Position numbers and translations under genes: made by a program | Source of the DNA: a virus | Direction: 5' to 3' (one strand) | IMG/VR virus record: IMGVR_UViG_3300032241_000776 | Location: 1 to 30,188 of that record | DNA length: 30,188 nt | Shown here: piece after piece, positions 5,145 to 11,979 of the stretch | How the letters are laid out: each line of letters starts with the position of its first letter | Numbering within the stretch: the stretch's first letter is position 1 | Notes under the pieces: model-generated | The model's database searches: none | What the model was told of the DNA's origin: nothing | What the model saw: the letters and a program-made list of their open reading frames with translations, nothing else

Positions 5145-5589
5145 CTGGCAGTCCTAGTCTTTCACGCTCATATTTTTGCAATAGCTCGTATTTCAGAGTT
5201 ATTTCAGCGCATTGTCCAGCAAGTAATGTGTATTTGGCTTCTGCATCAGTTCTGGGGGTGGTGGCTGATCTCGATAACAAGGTACCGGGACTTGATGGGC
5301 GCAGCCCGTTAGCATAATAGCGGCGCAAAATGATAGTTTTAGCAGCGAGTTCATCTTGAAGTCCTTTAACAATTAAATCGTGTTGTTGTTTTTTGGCTTG
5401 GTTTTCCGCGAGTTGTTCCTTGACGATCCGCGTTTGCTCTTCTTGGTATCTAAGAAACTTATTATGCTCCCAATGCCAAGGAGTATAGCCAACGCAAAAT
5501 AGCACCACAGCAGCCAGCCCAATTTCGATGTAGGTGAGAACATTACCTGAAAAGAAGCCAATGGCTTTACTGAGAAGAGTTTTCCACAT
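5131..5589 (-). CDS. Rz: Rz-like inner-membrane spanin
   Basis: The 152-residue product has an N-terminal membrane anchor (about residues 15-37, GNVLTYIEIGLAAVVLFCVGY). A long charged helical periplasmic stretch rich in Gln, Lys and Glu (EEQTRIVKEQLAENQAKKQ) follows, with a second helical region near the C-terminus. This is the i-spanin plan. The identity is confirmed by an Rz1-type lipoprotein gene nested in the +1 frame at 5199-5354. It starts within the holin-like gene (23-nt overlap) and overlaps the endolysin start by 14 nt. The spanin complex fuses inner and outer membranes after peptidoglycan breakdown, so the host is Gram-negative. Confidence 0.88.
   Translation of the reverse strand: MWKTLLSKAIGFFSGNVLTYIEIGLAAVVLFCVGYTPWHWEHNKFLRYQEEQTRIVKEQLAENQAKKQQHDLIVKGLQDELAAKTIILRRYYANGLRPSSPGTLLSRSATTPRTDAEAKYTLLAGQCAEITLKYELLQKYERERLGLPDDEQ
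5199..5354 (-). CDS. Rz1: Rz1-like outer-membrane spanin lipoprotein nested in Rz
   Basis: In the +1 frame within Rz, ATG (5354-5352) to TAA (5201-5199) encodes 51 residues. The signal is MNSLLKLSFCAAIMLTGCA with lipobox LTGC, and lipidation is predicted at C18. The mature protein of 34 residues is proline-rich (QVPVPCYRDQPPPPELMQKP), typical of o-spanins. The position inside the C-terminal half of Rz is exactly that of lambda Rz1. It would sit in the outer membrane inner leaflet and bind the Rz C-terminus. Confidence 0.88.
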   Translation of the reverse strand: MNSLLKLSFCAAIMLTGCAHQVPVPCYRDQPPPPELMQKPNTHYLLDNALK

Positions 5590-5809
5590 TTTTATCTGTC
5601 GCTGATTGAGCGCCTACATAAACACCGCTACCACCAATTAAAGCCCCTAGCCCCATGCCAAAAGCTGAAAAATCCATTGAATGATTCAAAATGGCGTGAA
5701 TAAAGCCCAAAACGATAAACGATAAAGCCCCTAAAAATAATGATACTCTACCGATACACCATGTCCGATTATCGTTCTGCGTCAATATATCGGTGAAAAA
5801 CTTTTTCAT
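5567..5809 (-). CDS. Putative holin (two membrane helices)
   Basis: An 80-residue protein with a short N-terminal MKKFFTDILTQNDNRTW, then two hydrophobic segments (about residues 22-42, VSLFLGALSFIVLGFIHAIL, and 50-68, AFGMGLGALIGGSGVYVGA) and a polar C-terminal tail. Size, topology and position directly upstream of Rz and the endolysin fit a class II holin. It overlaps the preceding Lys-rich gene by 4 nt and Rz by 23 nt. The assignment rests on context, and the neighbouring 87-aa membrane protein is an alternative holin or antiholin. Confidence 0.6.
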   Translation of the reverse strand: MKKFFTDILTQNDNRTWCIGRVSLFLGALSFIVLGFIHAILNHSMDFSAFGMGLGALIGGSGVYVGAQSATDKNVENSSQ

Positions 5810-5988
5810 TTTTTCTTTTTAATGGTTGTTTTTTTGGCAACGGTAGTTGCCTTTTTAGCTACGGGCTTACGAGTAGTAGCTTTTTTAACCAGTTCTTTCT
5901 TTTCTTTGACTGGTATTTGTACAGGAAATTCTGGTAATTTAGATTCAACTGGTTTTTTGCAAAGAAGGGCGCAGATTTTAGCGAACAT
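5806..5988 (-). CDS. Lys/Ala/Thr-rich basic protein (histone H1-tail-like)
   Basis: Sixty residues. MFAKICALLCKKP is followed by an acidic/proline linker and then a C-terminal half made almost only of Lys, Ala, Thr and Val (VKKATTRKPVAKKATT, ending KKTTIKKKK). The composition resembles histone H1 C-terminal tails and bacterial AlgP/HctB-like proteins, implying binding to nucleic acid or another polyanion. It is unusual to find it inside a lysis cassette. The start is 1 nt coupled to the upstream stop and its TGA overlaps the holin-like ATG, so it is clearly part of the operon. Function unknown. Confidence 0.6.
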   Translation of the reverse strand: MFAKICALLCKKPVESKLPEFPVQIPVKEKKELVKKATTRKPVAKKATTVAKKTTIKKKK

Positions 5989-6251
5989 TATTTATCCTGT
6001 TTAGTGTCTAGTTTTGCCATTATCAAATCTAGCGTACGTTCCATTCTTGCTAGTCTTTGATCTAAATCGGTTTTTTTAACATACTCATTCGGAAGCATCA
6101 CTTCAATTTTTTTCATATCCCTAGCTAACTGCGCTTGGGCATCGCTCACTTCTTTTTGACTACGGGAAATGCTATTTGTCCACCAACCAATAAGTCCACT
6201 AATAAACATGTAGGCTAGCGTTATCGCTGCGATTATGGACTCCCAAGACAT
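5988..6251 (-). CDS. Membrane-anchored coiled-coil protein of the lysis cassette
   Basis: The 87-residue product has one N-terminal membrane helix (about residues 5-25, SIIAAITLAYMFISGLIGWW) and a charged helical remainder (SRSQKEVSDAQAQLARDMKKIEV, then LDQRLARMERTLDLIMAKLD) likely to form a coiled coil. Similar small proteins lie next to holins in many phages and resemble XhlA-type accessory lysis proteins in architecture. The start is preceded by AGAGGT. It is the first gene of the lysis group after the glycosyltransferases. An antiholin or holin-accessory role is possible but unproven. Confidence 0.6.
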   Translation of the reverse strand: MSWESIIAAITLAYMFISGLIGWWTNSISRSQKEVSDAQAQLARDMKKIEVMLPNEYVKKTDLDQRLARMERTLDLIMAKLDTKQDK

Positions 6252-6279
6252 AGCCTACCTCTCATTTAAACACTAAAAG

Positions 6280-6714
6280 TTACAGAAAGTGTAACATTTC
6301 TTTGGGTTTTACAAAAGCATCTGGATTGTGTTCCGTGTATTCCCACCAAAGAAATTGATTCGTAGCTAAGTACTTACGGTCTTTTAGTAAATTAATGTTT
6401 TCAGGGTGTCCATAAATATTAGGATCAGACACTGACCACAGCACAATGCCCGGTTTGCTTTCGCTCCAAGCTAAATGCTGAAAGAAACTATCTATTCCGA
6501 TCCAAGTGCGGCACTCTTTAATAAGCTGTCGCAGCTCATTCATTGGCAAATTCTTCCGAAAATCAGGCACTAGCTGTTTTTCCCCTTCTACGCCAATTTG
6601 AACGACATGTTCAATTTTTGCCAATTCTTGTACAAGTTCACTCCAATATGGATAGTTTTTGGGGTTTTCTGTACCTTTTAGCAAGGGCTTAGCAAAAGGG
6701 TGGATCAGGATCAT
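6280..6714 (-). CDS. GT9-type glycosyltransferase C-terminal domain (standalone)
   Basis: The 144-residue protein looks like the C-terminal, sugar-nucleotide-binding Rossmann half of a family 9 (heptosyltransferase-like) glycosyltransferase. It begins MILIHPFAKPL and YPYWSELVQEL, then VVQIGVEGEK, LIKECRTWIGIDSFFQHLAW and GIVLWSVSDPNIYGHPEN. The N-terminal half is absent here, but a matching segment ends the upstream gene (6711-7676). The ATG overlaps that gene's stop as ATGA, so a stoichiometric pair is likely. Expected role: glycosyl transfer from a nucleotide sugar to a glycan or protein. Donor and acceptor are unknown. Confidence 0.7.
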   Translation of the reverse strand: MILIHPFAKPLLKGTENPKNYPYWSELVQELAKIEHVVQIGVEGEKQLVPDFRKNLPMNELRQLIKECRTWIGIDSFFQHLAWSESKPGIVLWSVSDPNIYGHPENINLLKDRKYLATNQFLWWEYTEHNPDAFVKPKEMLHFL

Positions 6715-7676
6715 AAATAGAGCTTTCTATATGCGTTTTCTAAACTATCAGTCCATTTCCACTGATCCATCTTGGCATAAATATTCCAAGGCTCTATGTC
6801 CCCGAATAGGTATTGCGCTTCTGCAATCGATCGACCCGGAATAACATCTGGGTAACAAGTGAATACAAGAGGATTGGCAATATCACGCAAAATGCGACTA
6901 AAAACGATATGATCGCCAAGCCCACAATTAAGAACCACAATAGTATTGTTTCTATAAGCGAGGAAATTGCGAAAAATAAATTCATCATGTTCATATAATT
7001 CTTTTTTGTTTTCACTTCTAATGCCGCCTTCTGGGTTTTTTAAATGCCAAGAATTAGCATTTGGCACAACTATAACAGCATACCCTTTTTGATATAAACC
7101 GTATGTAAATAGCGTTTCTTCCCTATGGGCTACCCTAGAAAGCCCTAAATTGTAATCATGAACACCAGCACGATATAAAAATGAACAATGTAAATGTTCT
7201 ACAAAATCAGATTTTTTAATGTAATCCCATTGAATATTTGGTTCTATATCTATGTGTTTAATCTTTCCCGCAGAATTTACTTGTTTTAATGGAGCAGTTA
7301 ATATTGAACCGCCAACAGCACCCACTTTAGGAACTTCTGTAGCATAGGTATAAAGTTGTTCTAAAACATTAGGCTCTGGAATGCAATCATCATCTACCCG
7401 CCAAACCCATTCATAGCCCATTGTATTGGCTATTTGATGGATATGATGTTGTCCCTTTTTGGGAGCAAAAACTACTTCCCAGTTAATTTTTTTAGCATCT
7501 ATTATTTGAAATAAATGCTGATAAATAAATTCTTTTCTAAGGTCTATCGGCTCATTATTGTCATCAAATAAAATAATCTTATCGGGTAATTTAGTTTGAT
7601 TAATTACCGCATTTAATACCATTGGTAAAGTCGTAAAATACCGCCCTCTTGTAGCTATTGAGCAGAGTATTTGCAT
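6711..7676 (-). CDS. GT2 glycosyltransferase fused to a GT9-type N-terminal domain
   Basis: The 321-residue protein has two parts. Residues 1-235 form a GT-A fold glycosyltransferase 2 domain, with the start MQILCSIATRGRY, INQTKLPDKIILFDD, the metal-binding DXD-like RVDDDC (95-97) and SWHL near its end. Residues 244-321 begin NTIVVLNCGLGDHIVFSRILRDI, which resembles the N-terminal Rossmann start of GT9 enzymes (GxGD motif at 252-255). The missing second half of that GT9 fold is the next gene. Its start lies 22 nt inside the preceding gene. Function: probable sugar transfer in a phage-encoded glycosylation pathway. Confidence 0.75.
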   Translation of the reverse strand: MQILCSIATRGRYFTTLPMVLNAVINQTKLPDKIILFDDNNEPIDLRKEFIYQHLFQIIDAKKINWEVVFAPKKGQHHIHQIANTMGYEWVWRVDDDCIPEPNVLEQLYTYATEVPKVGAVGGSILTAPLKQVNSAGKIKHIDIEPNIQWDYIKKSDFVEHLHCSFLYRAGVHDYNLGLSRVAHREETLFTYGLYQKGYAVIVVPNANSWHLKNPEGGIRSENKKELYEHDEFIFRNFLAYRNNTIVVLNCGLGDHIVFSRILRDIANPLVFTCYPDVIPGRSIAEAQYLFGDIEPWNIYAKMDQWKWTDSLENAYRKLYL

Positions 7677-8926
7677 AGCATTAAATTAGATAGATTAAGA
7701 GTATTTAATGGCTCAGGTTTTAATGAACAAATACCGGAATGGTTAATGTATTCAAATTCAAAGCCTTTAAAGTGTGATTCATTTAAATTATGCAATTTAT
7801 GATGTTCGCCCCAAAAACCTTTTGGTTCATTCCAAGGCACGGAAATTAAAAGTCTGTTGCAATGTTTTTTTAATTTTTCAATTATTTCTAATCCGTTATC
7901 TAAATGCTCTATAACTTCAAAAGCGATAATAGTATCGTAATAAGTAAAATTAAAATTATTAATGTCTGCACTAATAAAAGTGTTACGATCTCGCCATCCT
8001 TGCTCTTTAGCAACATTAATAATAATCGGATCATAATCAATTCCAAGATAATTAATGTTATCGGGGAAAAATTGACAACCATAACCAGTAGAGCATCCTA
8101 TTTCTAATATAGATAATCCTTGATAATTTTGTCTTGCCCAATTATATCGAGCAGATTCTCTTGGAAATACCGGATCACCTTTTAAAAATACGGCTCTTTC
8201 ATAGTTATTTGATAATAAATAACGGTAATGGTCAAGATTATATTTTTTAGCTAGTTTTAAAGAATTTTTATAAAACACATCATCGTAATCAGATACTAAA
8301 TTTTTATCGTGAACCGTTCCTTCGCCCTTATGGTATATAGGAAATTCGCCTGTAAATTGATTAATACCCCAATGTTTATCAAAAACCTCTAATACTTTAA
8401 ATCCGGCTTTTTCGGCTTCTATAGAAAATTCAGTATCTTCACCGCCGCCAACACCATATTCTTCATTTAATAAACCAATAGTGTCAAAGACTTTTTTAGC
8501 AATCATGACACAAAAGAAAATAGCAAATTCTTTACCCGCTGGAGGCGAATAAGTTTTAATAATGCAAGAAATGCCGCAATCAGGGTCTTGAAATGGAGTA
8601 TTTAATATATTTAACCAATCGTTTTGATTTTGCTGTAAAAGTAAATTATCGTTATTCAATAAAATAATTTTGTCGCAAGTAGCCATTTTTATACCTACAT
8701 TAGTAGCTTTAGAAAAACCTAAAGCCTCTGAGTATTGTGCTATTAAACAATGAGGGAAATTGGTACTAACATAATTTAAATACCTTATCGTATTATCAGT
8801 ACAGCCATTTGCAACAACAATAAGCTGTATGTCATTTACATCGGTATATTTAAGTATAGATTCAATGCAAGGTTTTAAATATTTCTCGCAATTGTTATAT
8901 GTAGGTATAACTACACTATATTTCAT
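7655..8926 (-). CDS. Bifunctional GT2 glycosyltransferase / SAM-dependent methyltransferase
   Basis: Residues 1-235 are a GT2 domain: KYSVVIPTYNN, VVANGCTDNT (nucleotide-binding), LLNND (91-93, DXD equivalent) and GGGEDTEFSIEAEKAGF (acceptor/base region). Residues 255-423 are a class I methyltransferase: ILEIGCSTGYG (motif I, 273-283), YLGIDYDP (motif II Asp), and FEVIEHL (336-342) followed by LLISVPW. Such fusions can add and then methylate a sugar. The start ATG is preceded by AAGGAT. It is the first gene of the sugar cluster after the tail fibres, consistent with modifying virion or host glycans (inference). Confidence 0.87.
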   Translation of the reverse strand: MKYSVVIPTYNNCEKYLKPCIESILKYTDVNDIQLIVVANGCTDNTIRYLNYVSTNFPHCLIAQYSEALGFSKATNVGIKMATCDKIILLNNDNLLLQQNQNDWLNILNTPFQDPDCGISCIIKTYSPPAGKEFAIFFCVMIAKKVFDTIGLLNEEYGVGGGEDTEFSIEAEKAGFKVLEVFDKHWGINQFTGEFPIYHKGEGTVHDKNLVSDYDDVFYKNSLKLAKKYNLDHYRYLLSNNYERAVFLKGDPVFPRESARYNWARQNYQGLSILEIGCSTGYGCQFFPDNINYLGIDYDPIIINVAKEQGWRDRNTFISADINNFNFTYYDTIIAFEVIEHLDNGLEIIEKLKKHCNRLLISVPWNEPKGFWGEHHKLHNLNESHFKGFEFEYINHSGICSLKPEPLNTLNLSNLMLCKYSAQ

Positions 8927-8972
8927 AATATCCTTTTAGGGCATCATTCCCAAAAGTTTAGTTTAACATTAA

Positions 8973-10025
8973 TTAAGCTGTGTAGCTCCCTGAGCTTGTG
9001 AATTTAATAATGGTATTGCTACCTGAAGTTGTAATAGTTGGCGAACCTGTATAAGTTGCGCTGTAAGATGCTGTAGGCACACTTAAGATTACAACTCCAG
9101 AGCCTCCAGAACCTCCTGTTGGAGTTCCTGCGCCTCCGCCGCCGCCGCCAGTATTGGCAGTCCCACTTGTTCCGCTTGAGCTTGTGCCACCTGCGCCGCC
9201 ACCGCCTAAACCACCAGCCGCACCTCCAGCACCAGTATTTGCCGCTCCACCACCTCCGCCAGCATAATAAGTTGCTGTGCCAGTAATAGAAGATGAAACT
9301 CCAATACCGCCTGCTCCTGCGGCTGAAGATGAACCATTAGCTCCTACTGCACCTGCGCCTCCACCACCAGCACAACCATAATAAGGCGCACCGCTTGTTG
9401 AAGCATCGCCACCAGCATAACCTTGACCAGCAGTTCCGCTTGCAATTACTGTTCCGCCGTTTCCTTGACCGCCACCAGAACCTCCTGATGTTGGATTTGT
9501 AGCAGAATATCCACCTCCAGCACCACCAGCAATGCAGGTTATTGTAGAAATTCCACTTCCAGAAAATGTTGTGTTATTTCCAGAATAGCCATTGTAATGA
9601 CCGCTATTTCCACCAGCGCCGCCTGCACCAATAGTTACGGTATAAGTAGTTCCTGAAACAAAAGATACAGTTCCAGTTACTAAGCCACCAGCACCGCCGC
9701 CACCGCCGTTGTTATAACCACCACCACCGCCTCCAGCAACAACTAAATAAGATGCCGCATAACCTGATGCTAATGTAATCCATCCGCCATTTACATAAAC
9801 TTCATAAACTAAAGTTGATGAATTCCATCGTTGCATACCATTTACAGGTGAACTTGGTCGTTGTGCAGTTGTTCCTGTAGGAATAGCTAAAGCACCTGTC
9901 ACATTAGCCATGCTTACTAAACCACTTGTAGCTTGTAGCTCTAAAGTTCCTGAATTATCAGGAGTAGAAGTTAAACCTGATATACCTGATATTGCGCCTG
10001 AATCAGCTTTAATTATGGTTGTCAT
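8973..10025 (-). CDS. Glycine-rich tail fibre tip protein, paralogue 1
   Basis: The 350-residue protein has an N-terminal region (1-90) with the phage-fibre motif GTTAQRPSSPVNGMQRWN and a WITLA end. A glycine-rich domain (about 92-315) begins SYLVVAGGGGGG and contains TYTVTIGAGGAGG, with many Gly runs compatible with packed polyglycine-II helices. A conserved C-terminus reads SGVVILSVPTASYS and ends TSSGSYTA. Gly-rich domains of this sort form the receptor-binding tips of several phage adhesins. Two close paralogues lie just upstream (10022 and 11980). The start overlaps the stop of paralogue 2 by 4 nt. Confidence 0.8.
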   Translation of the reverse strand: MTTIIKADSGAISGISGLTSTPDNSGTLELQATSGLVSMANVTGALAIPTGTTAQRPSSPVNGMQRWNSSTLVYEVYVNGGWITLASGYAASYLVVAGGGGGGYNNGGGGGAGGLVTGTVSFVSGTTYTVTIGAGGAGGNSGHYNGYSGNNTTFSGSGISTITCIAGGAGGGYSATNPTSGGSGGGQGNGGTVIASGTAGQGYAGGDASTSGAPYYGCAGGGGAGAVGANGSSSAAGAGGIGVSSSITGTATYYAGGGGGAANTGAGGAAGGLGGGGAGGTSSSGTSGTANTGGGGGGAGTPTGGSGGSGVVILSVPTASYSATYTGSPTITTSGSNTIIKFTSSGSYTA

Positions 10026-11089
10026 GCTGTATAGCTTCCTGAAGAAGTGAATTGCATAATAGTATTTGAACCGCTTGTAGTAACTGTTGGGCTACCAGTA
10101 GTTGTGCCTGAATAGTTAGCAGTTGGTACGGATATGATTACGATGCCTGAACCGCCTGTTCCGCTTGTTCCAGCAGATATGCCTTGTCCTCCACCACCGC
10201 CTCCAGTATTTGTTCCGCCATTTCCTGCTGTGTTTCCTGCACCATTAACTATATTTCCATTTCCACCAGAATTTAATGCGCTTCCGCCACCAGTTCCAGC
10301 AACTCCACCACTAGCCAATCCACTACCACCACCGCCACCACCTATACCGCCATTACCAGCAGTAACGCCAGCATTATTTCCATATTGAACACCACCACCA
10401 CCACCACCGCACCAATATAAAGTTGAGCCTGTAATAGTAGAAGATGCTCCAGCGCCTCCTGCTCCTGCAGTGCTTGAATTTACAGCATTATTACCAACAG
10501 AACCAGCGCCACCGCCGCCAGCAGATTGATAAGGATTTGTATTTAAAACAGTATTGTTTCCGCCAGCATATCCTTGCCCTGAAGTTCCGCTTCCGCCATT
10601 TGCACTTGAACCCCAACCGCCACCTCCGCCTGAACCACCATTTTGACCATTAGAAGCAGAAGAAGCGTTGTATTGACCTCCAGCACCACCGCCTATTGCA
10701 GTTAATGTTAATGCTGTTGTATTTGAACCATTAGCAGGTGTTGAATTGTTTACACTTCCTGTTCCTCCAGCACCAATAGAAAATGTATAAACAGTATTTG
10801 AAGTTAAGCTAACAGTTCCAGTCAATAAACCTCCACCACCACCACCACCAGCACCTCCACCGCCTCCGCCGCCAGCAACCAATAGGTATGATGCTGTATA
10901 TGTTTGAGATGATAAAGTTACCCAAGCAATGCCGCTATATACCTCTGTTTGATTTGTAGTGGTATTAAAACGCATAGCACCACTAGCAGGACTTGCAGGT
11001 CTTTGTGCTGTAGTGCCTTGTGGCAAGTCAATACTTTGAGTAGCAGTTGAAGCTGCTATTCCTGTTGAGCCAGCGATAGTTATGCTCAT
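10022..11089 (-). CDS. Glycine-rich tail fibre tip protein, paralogue 2
   Basis: A 355-residue protein with the same plan as its neighbours: N-terminal SITIAGSTGIAASTATQSI, then GTTAQRPASPASGAMRFN and the SYLLVAGGGGGGG transition. A long Gly-rich domain follows (TYTFSIGAGGTGS motif near its start), and the C-terminus is SGIVIISVPTANYSG ending TSSGSYTA. N- and C-terminal parts match paralogue 1 much better than the central loops, as expected for a diversifying receptor-binding domain. The plus-strand shadow frames here are Pro-rich artefacts of Gly codons. Confidence 0.8.
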   Translation of the reverse strand: MSITIAGSTGIAASTATQSIDLPQGTTAQRPASPASGAMRFNTTTNQTEVYSGIAWVTLSSQTYTASYLLVAGGGGGGGAGGGGGGGLLTGTVSLTSNTVYTFSIGAGGTGSVNNSTPANGSNTTALTLTAIGGGAGGQYNASSASNGQNGGSGGGGGWGSSANGGSGTSGQGYAGGNNTVLNTNPYQSAGGGGAGSVGNNAVNSSTAGAGGAGASSTITGSTLYWCGGGGGGVQYGNNAGVTAGNGGIGGGGGGSGLASGGVAGTGGGSALNSGGNGNIVNGAGNTAGNGGTNTGGGGGGQGISAGTSGTGGSGIVIISVPTANYSGTTTGSPTVTTSGSNTIMQFTSSGSYTA

Positions 11090-11097
11090 TTTAAGCC

Positions 11098-11475
11098 TTA
11101 AACTGTGATTTCAACCCAAGCCTTTGTAGGCTCATCCCAACGATAAGGCTTACCATCTGTAGGCATAGGTGTTGGGGCTTCCCATGTCCATGTAGATTGA
11201 TTTAATGTCCAGCTTGCATAAGGCTGTGGAGCATAAAATACATCGTGCTGTGCATCGTATGTGTAGCCAATACCAGCGTAATTACCACGCAAAGCAGGAG
11301 TAGTAGCAGAAGTATCTTCTACGCCTTGAGCATTGTAGTGTTTGCCGCCACGAGTGTTGTAAGAAGTTTGAATCCAAGCACCAGGGCTTGAATCAACAAA
11401 AGTCTTAAAAAAGTCGGCTTCAGCAACAATAACACTGACCACTTTGCCATCTACGATTTTCGCATAATGCGACAT
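11098..11475 (-). CDS. Fibre-associated conserved phage protein (125 aa)
   Basis: The start at 11475 (MSHYAKIVDGKVVSVIVAEADFF) is chosen because AAGGAG sits 7 nt upstream, whereas an upstream in-frame start would overlap the HNH gene and add an unlikely hydrophobic leader. The 125 residues are Trp/Tyr/Pro-rich (SYNTRGGKHYNAQGVED, GNYAGIGYTYDAQHDVFYAPQP, TWTWEAPTPMPTDGKPYRWDEPT). This is a pattern I associate with a conserved aquatic-phage protein found beside tail fibres. A fibre or baseplate-associated virion protein or fibre chaperone is likely. The biochemical role is unknown. Confidence 0.75.
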   Translation of the reverse strand: MSHYAKIVDGKVVSVIVAEADFFKTFVDSSPGAWIQTSYNTRGGKHYNAQGVEDTSATTPALRGNYAGIGYTYDAQHDVFYAPQPYASWTLNQSTWTWEAPTPMPTDGKPYRWDEPTKAWVEITV

Positions 11476-11485
11476 ATAAATCTCC

Positions 11486-11965
11486 TTAAAAATTTCTAGC
11501 AAACTGCTTATGATATAAATCTCTTGCTTCGGTAGCAACCAAATCAGCAAGCTCTAAATCTTCAAAACTACCAATGTACTTCCTGTTACCATTTACCATC
11601 AAACTAACAACCCAGTTACGCTTCCATTCTGGATTCTTTGTTGGTGGCTGCAAGTAAACATTTTTATACGGGGATTTACTTGTGCTTGTATGCTTACGGT
11701 TTAAGCAATTTTGCTGTTGAGTAACTTCCCGTAAATTCTCAATTGCGTTGTTTTCTCTGTTTCCATCAATATGGTCAATACATGACGGTAAATAACCATG
11801 ATTCCATAAATAAACCATGCGATGCAAAGCATAGACTTTGCCGTCAACAGTAATGCGTTTGTAGCGTTTTTTACCAGCTTCAATAACAGCAGATTTACCA
11901 TTTTTATGGATAAGCGCACCATTATTGTAGTCAAATAGGCTTTTGAGGAGTTCTTGAGTAACCAT
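11486..11965 (-). CDS. HNH homing endonuclease with AP2-like C-terminus
   Basis: The 159-residue protein carries an HNH motif, LHRMVYLWNHG (H48), then CIDHIDGNRENNAIENLR (D64-H65 and the Asn-rich helix), then QNCLNR. This is the signature of freestanding phage HNH homing endonucleases. The C-terminal part (SPYKNVYL, WVVSLMVNGNRKYIGSFEDLELA) resembles an AP2-type DNA-binding domain. It should nick or cut a specific sequence and drive copying of the gene. It sits between a Gly-rich fibre gene and the 125-aa gene and interrupts an otherwise continuous structural series. Confidence 0.88.
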   Translation of the reverse strand: MVTQELLKSLFDYNNGALIHKNGKSAVIEAGKKRYKRITVDGKVYALHRMVYLWNHGYLPSCIDHIDGNRENNAIENLREVTQQQNCLNRKHTSTSKSPYKNVYLQPPTKNPEWKRNWVVSLMVNGNRKYIGSFEDLELADLVATEARDLYHKQFARNF

Positions 11966-11979
11966 TTATTTCTCCTTTG

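Noticed and set aside
5373-5561. 62-aa membrane-like frame on the minus strand within Rz
   Set aside because: It is in the same +1 frame as Rz1 but upstream of it, ends before the Rz1 start, has no ribosome site and mirrors the Rz membrane segment. It is treated as a shadow.
10134-10653. Proline-rich and Gln/His-rich plus-strand frames opposite the Gly-rich genes
   Set aside because: They are the antisense of Gly/Ala/Asn codons with no ribosome sites and no protein-like composition.
11098-11550. Longer 150-aa form of the fibre-associated protein
   Set aside because: The extra 25 N-terminal residues overlap the HNH gene and lack a ribosome site, while AAGGAG sits 7 nt before the ATG at 11475.
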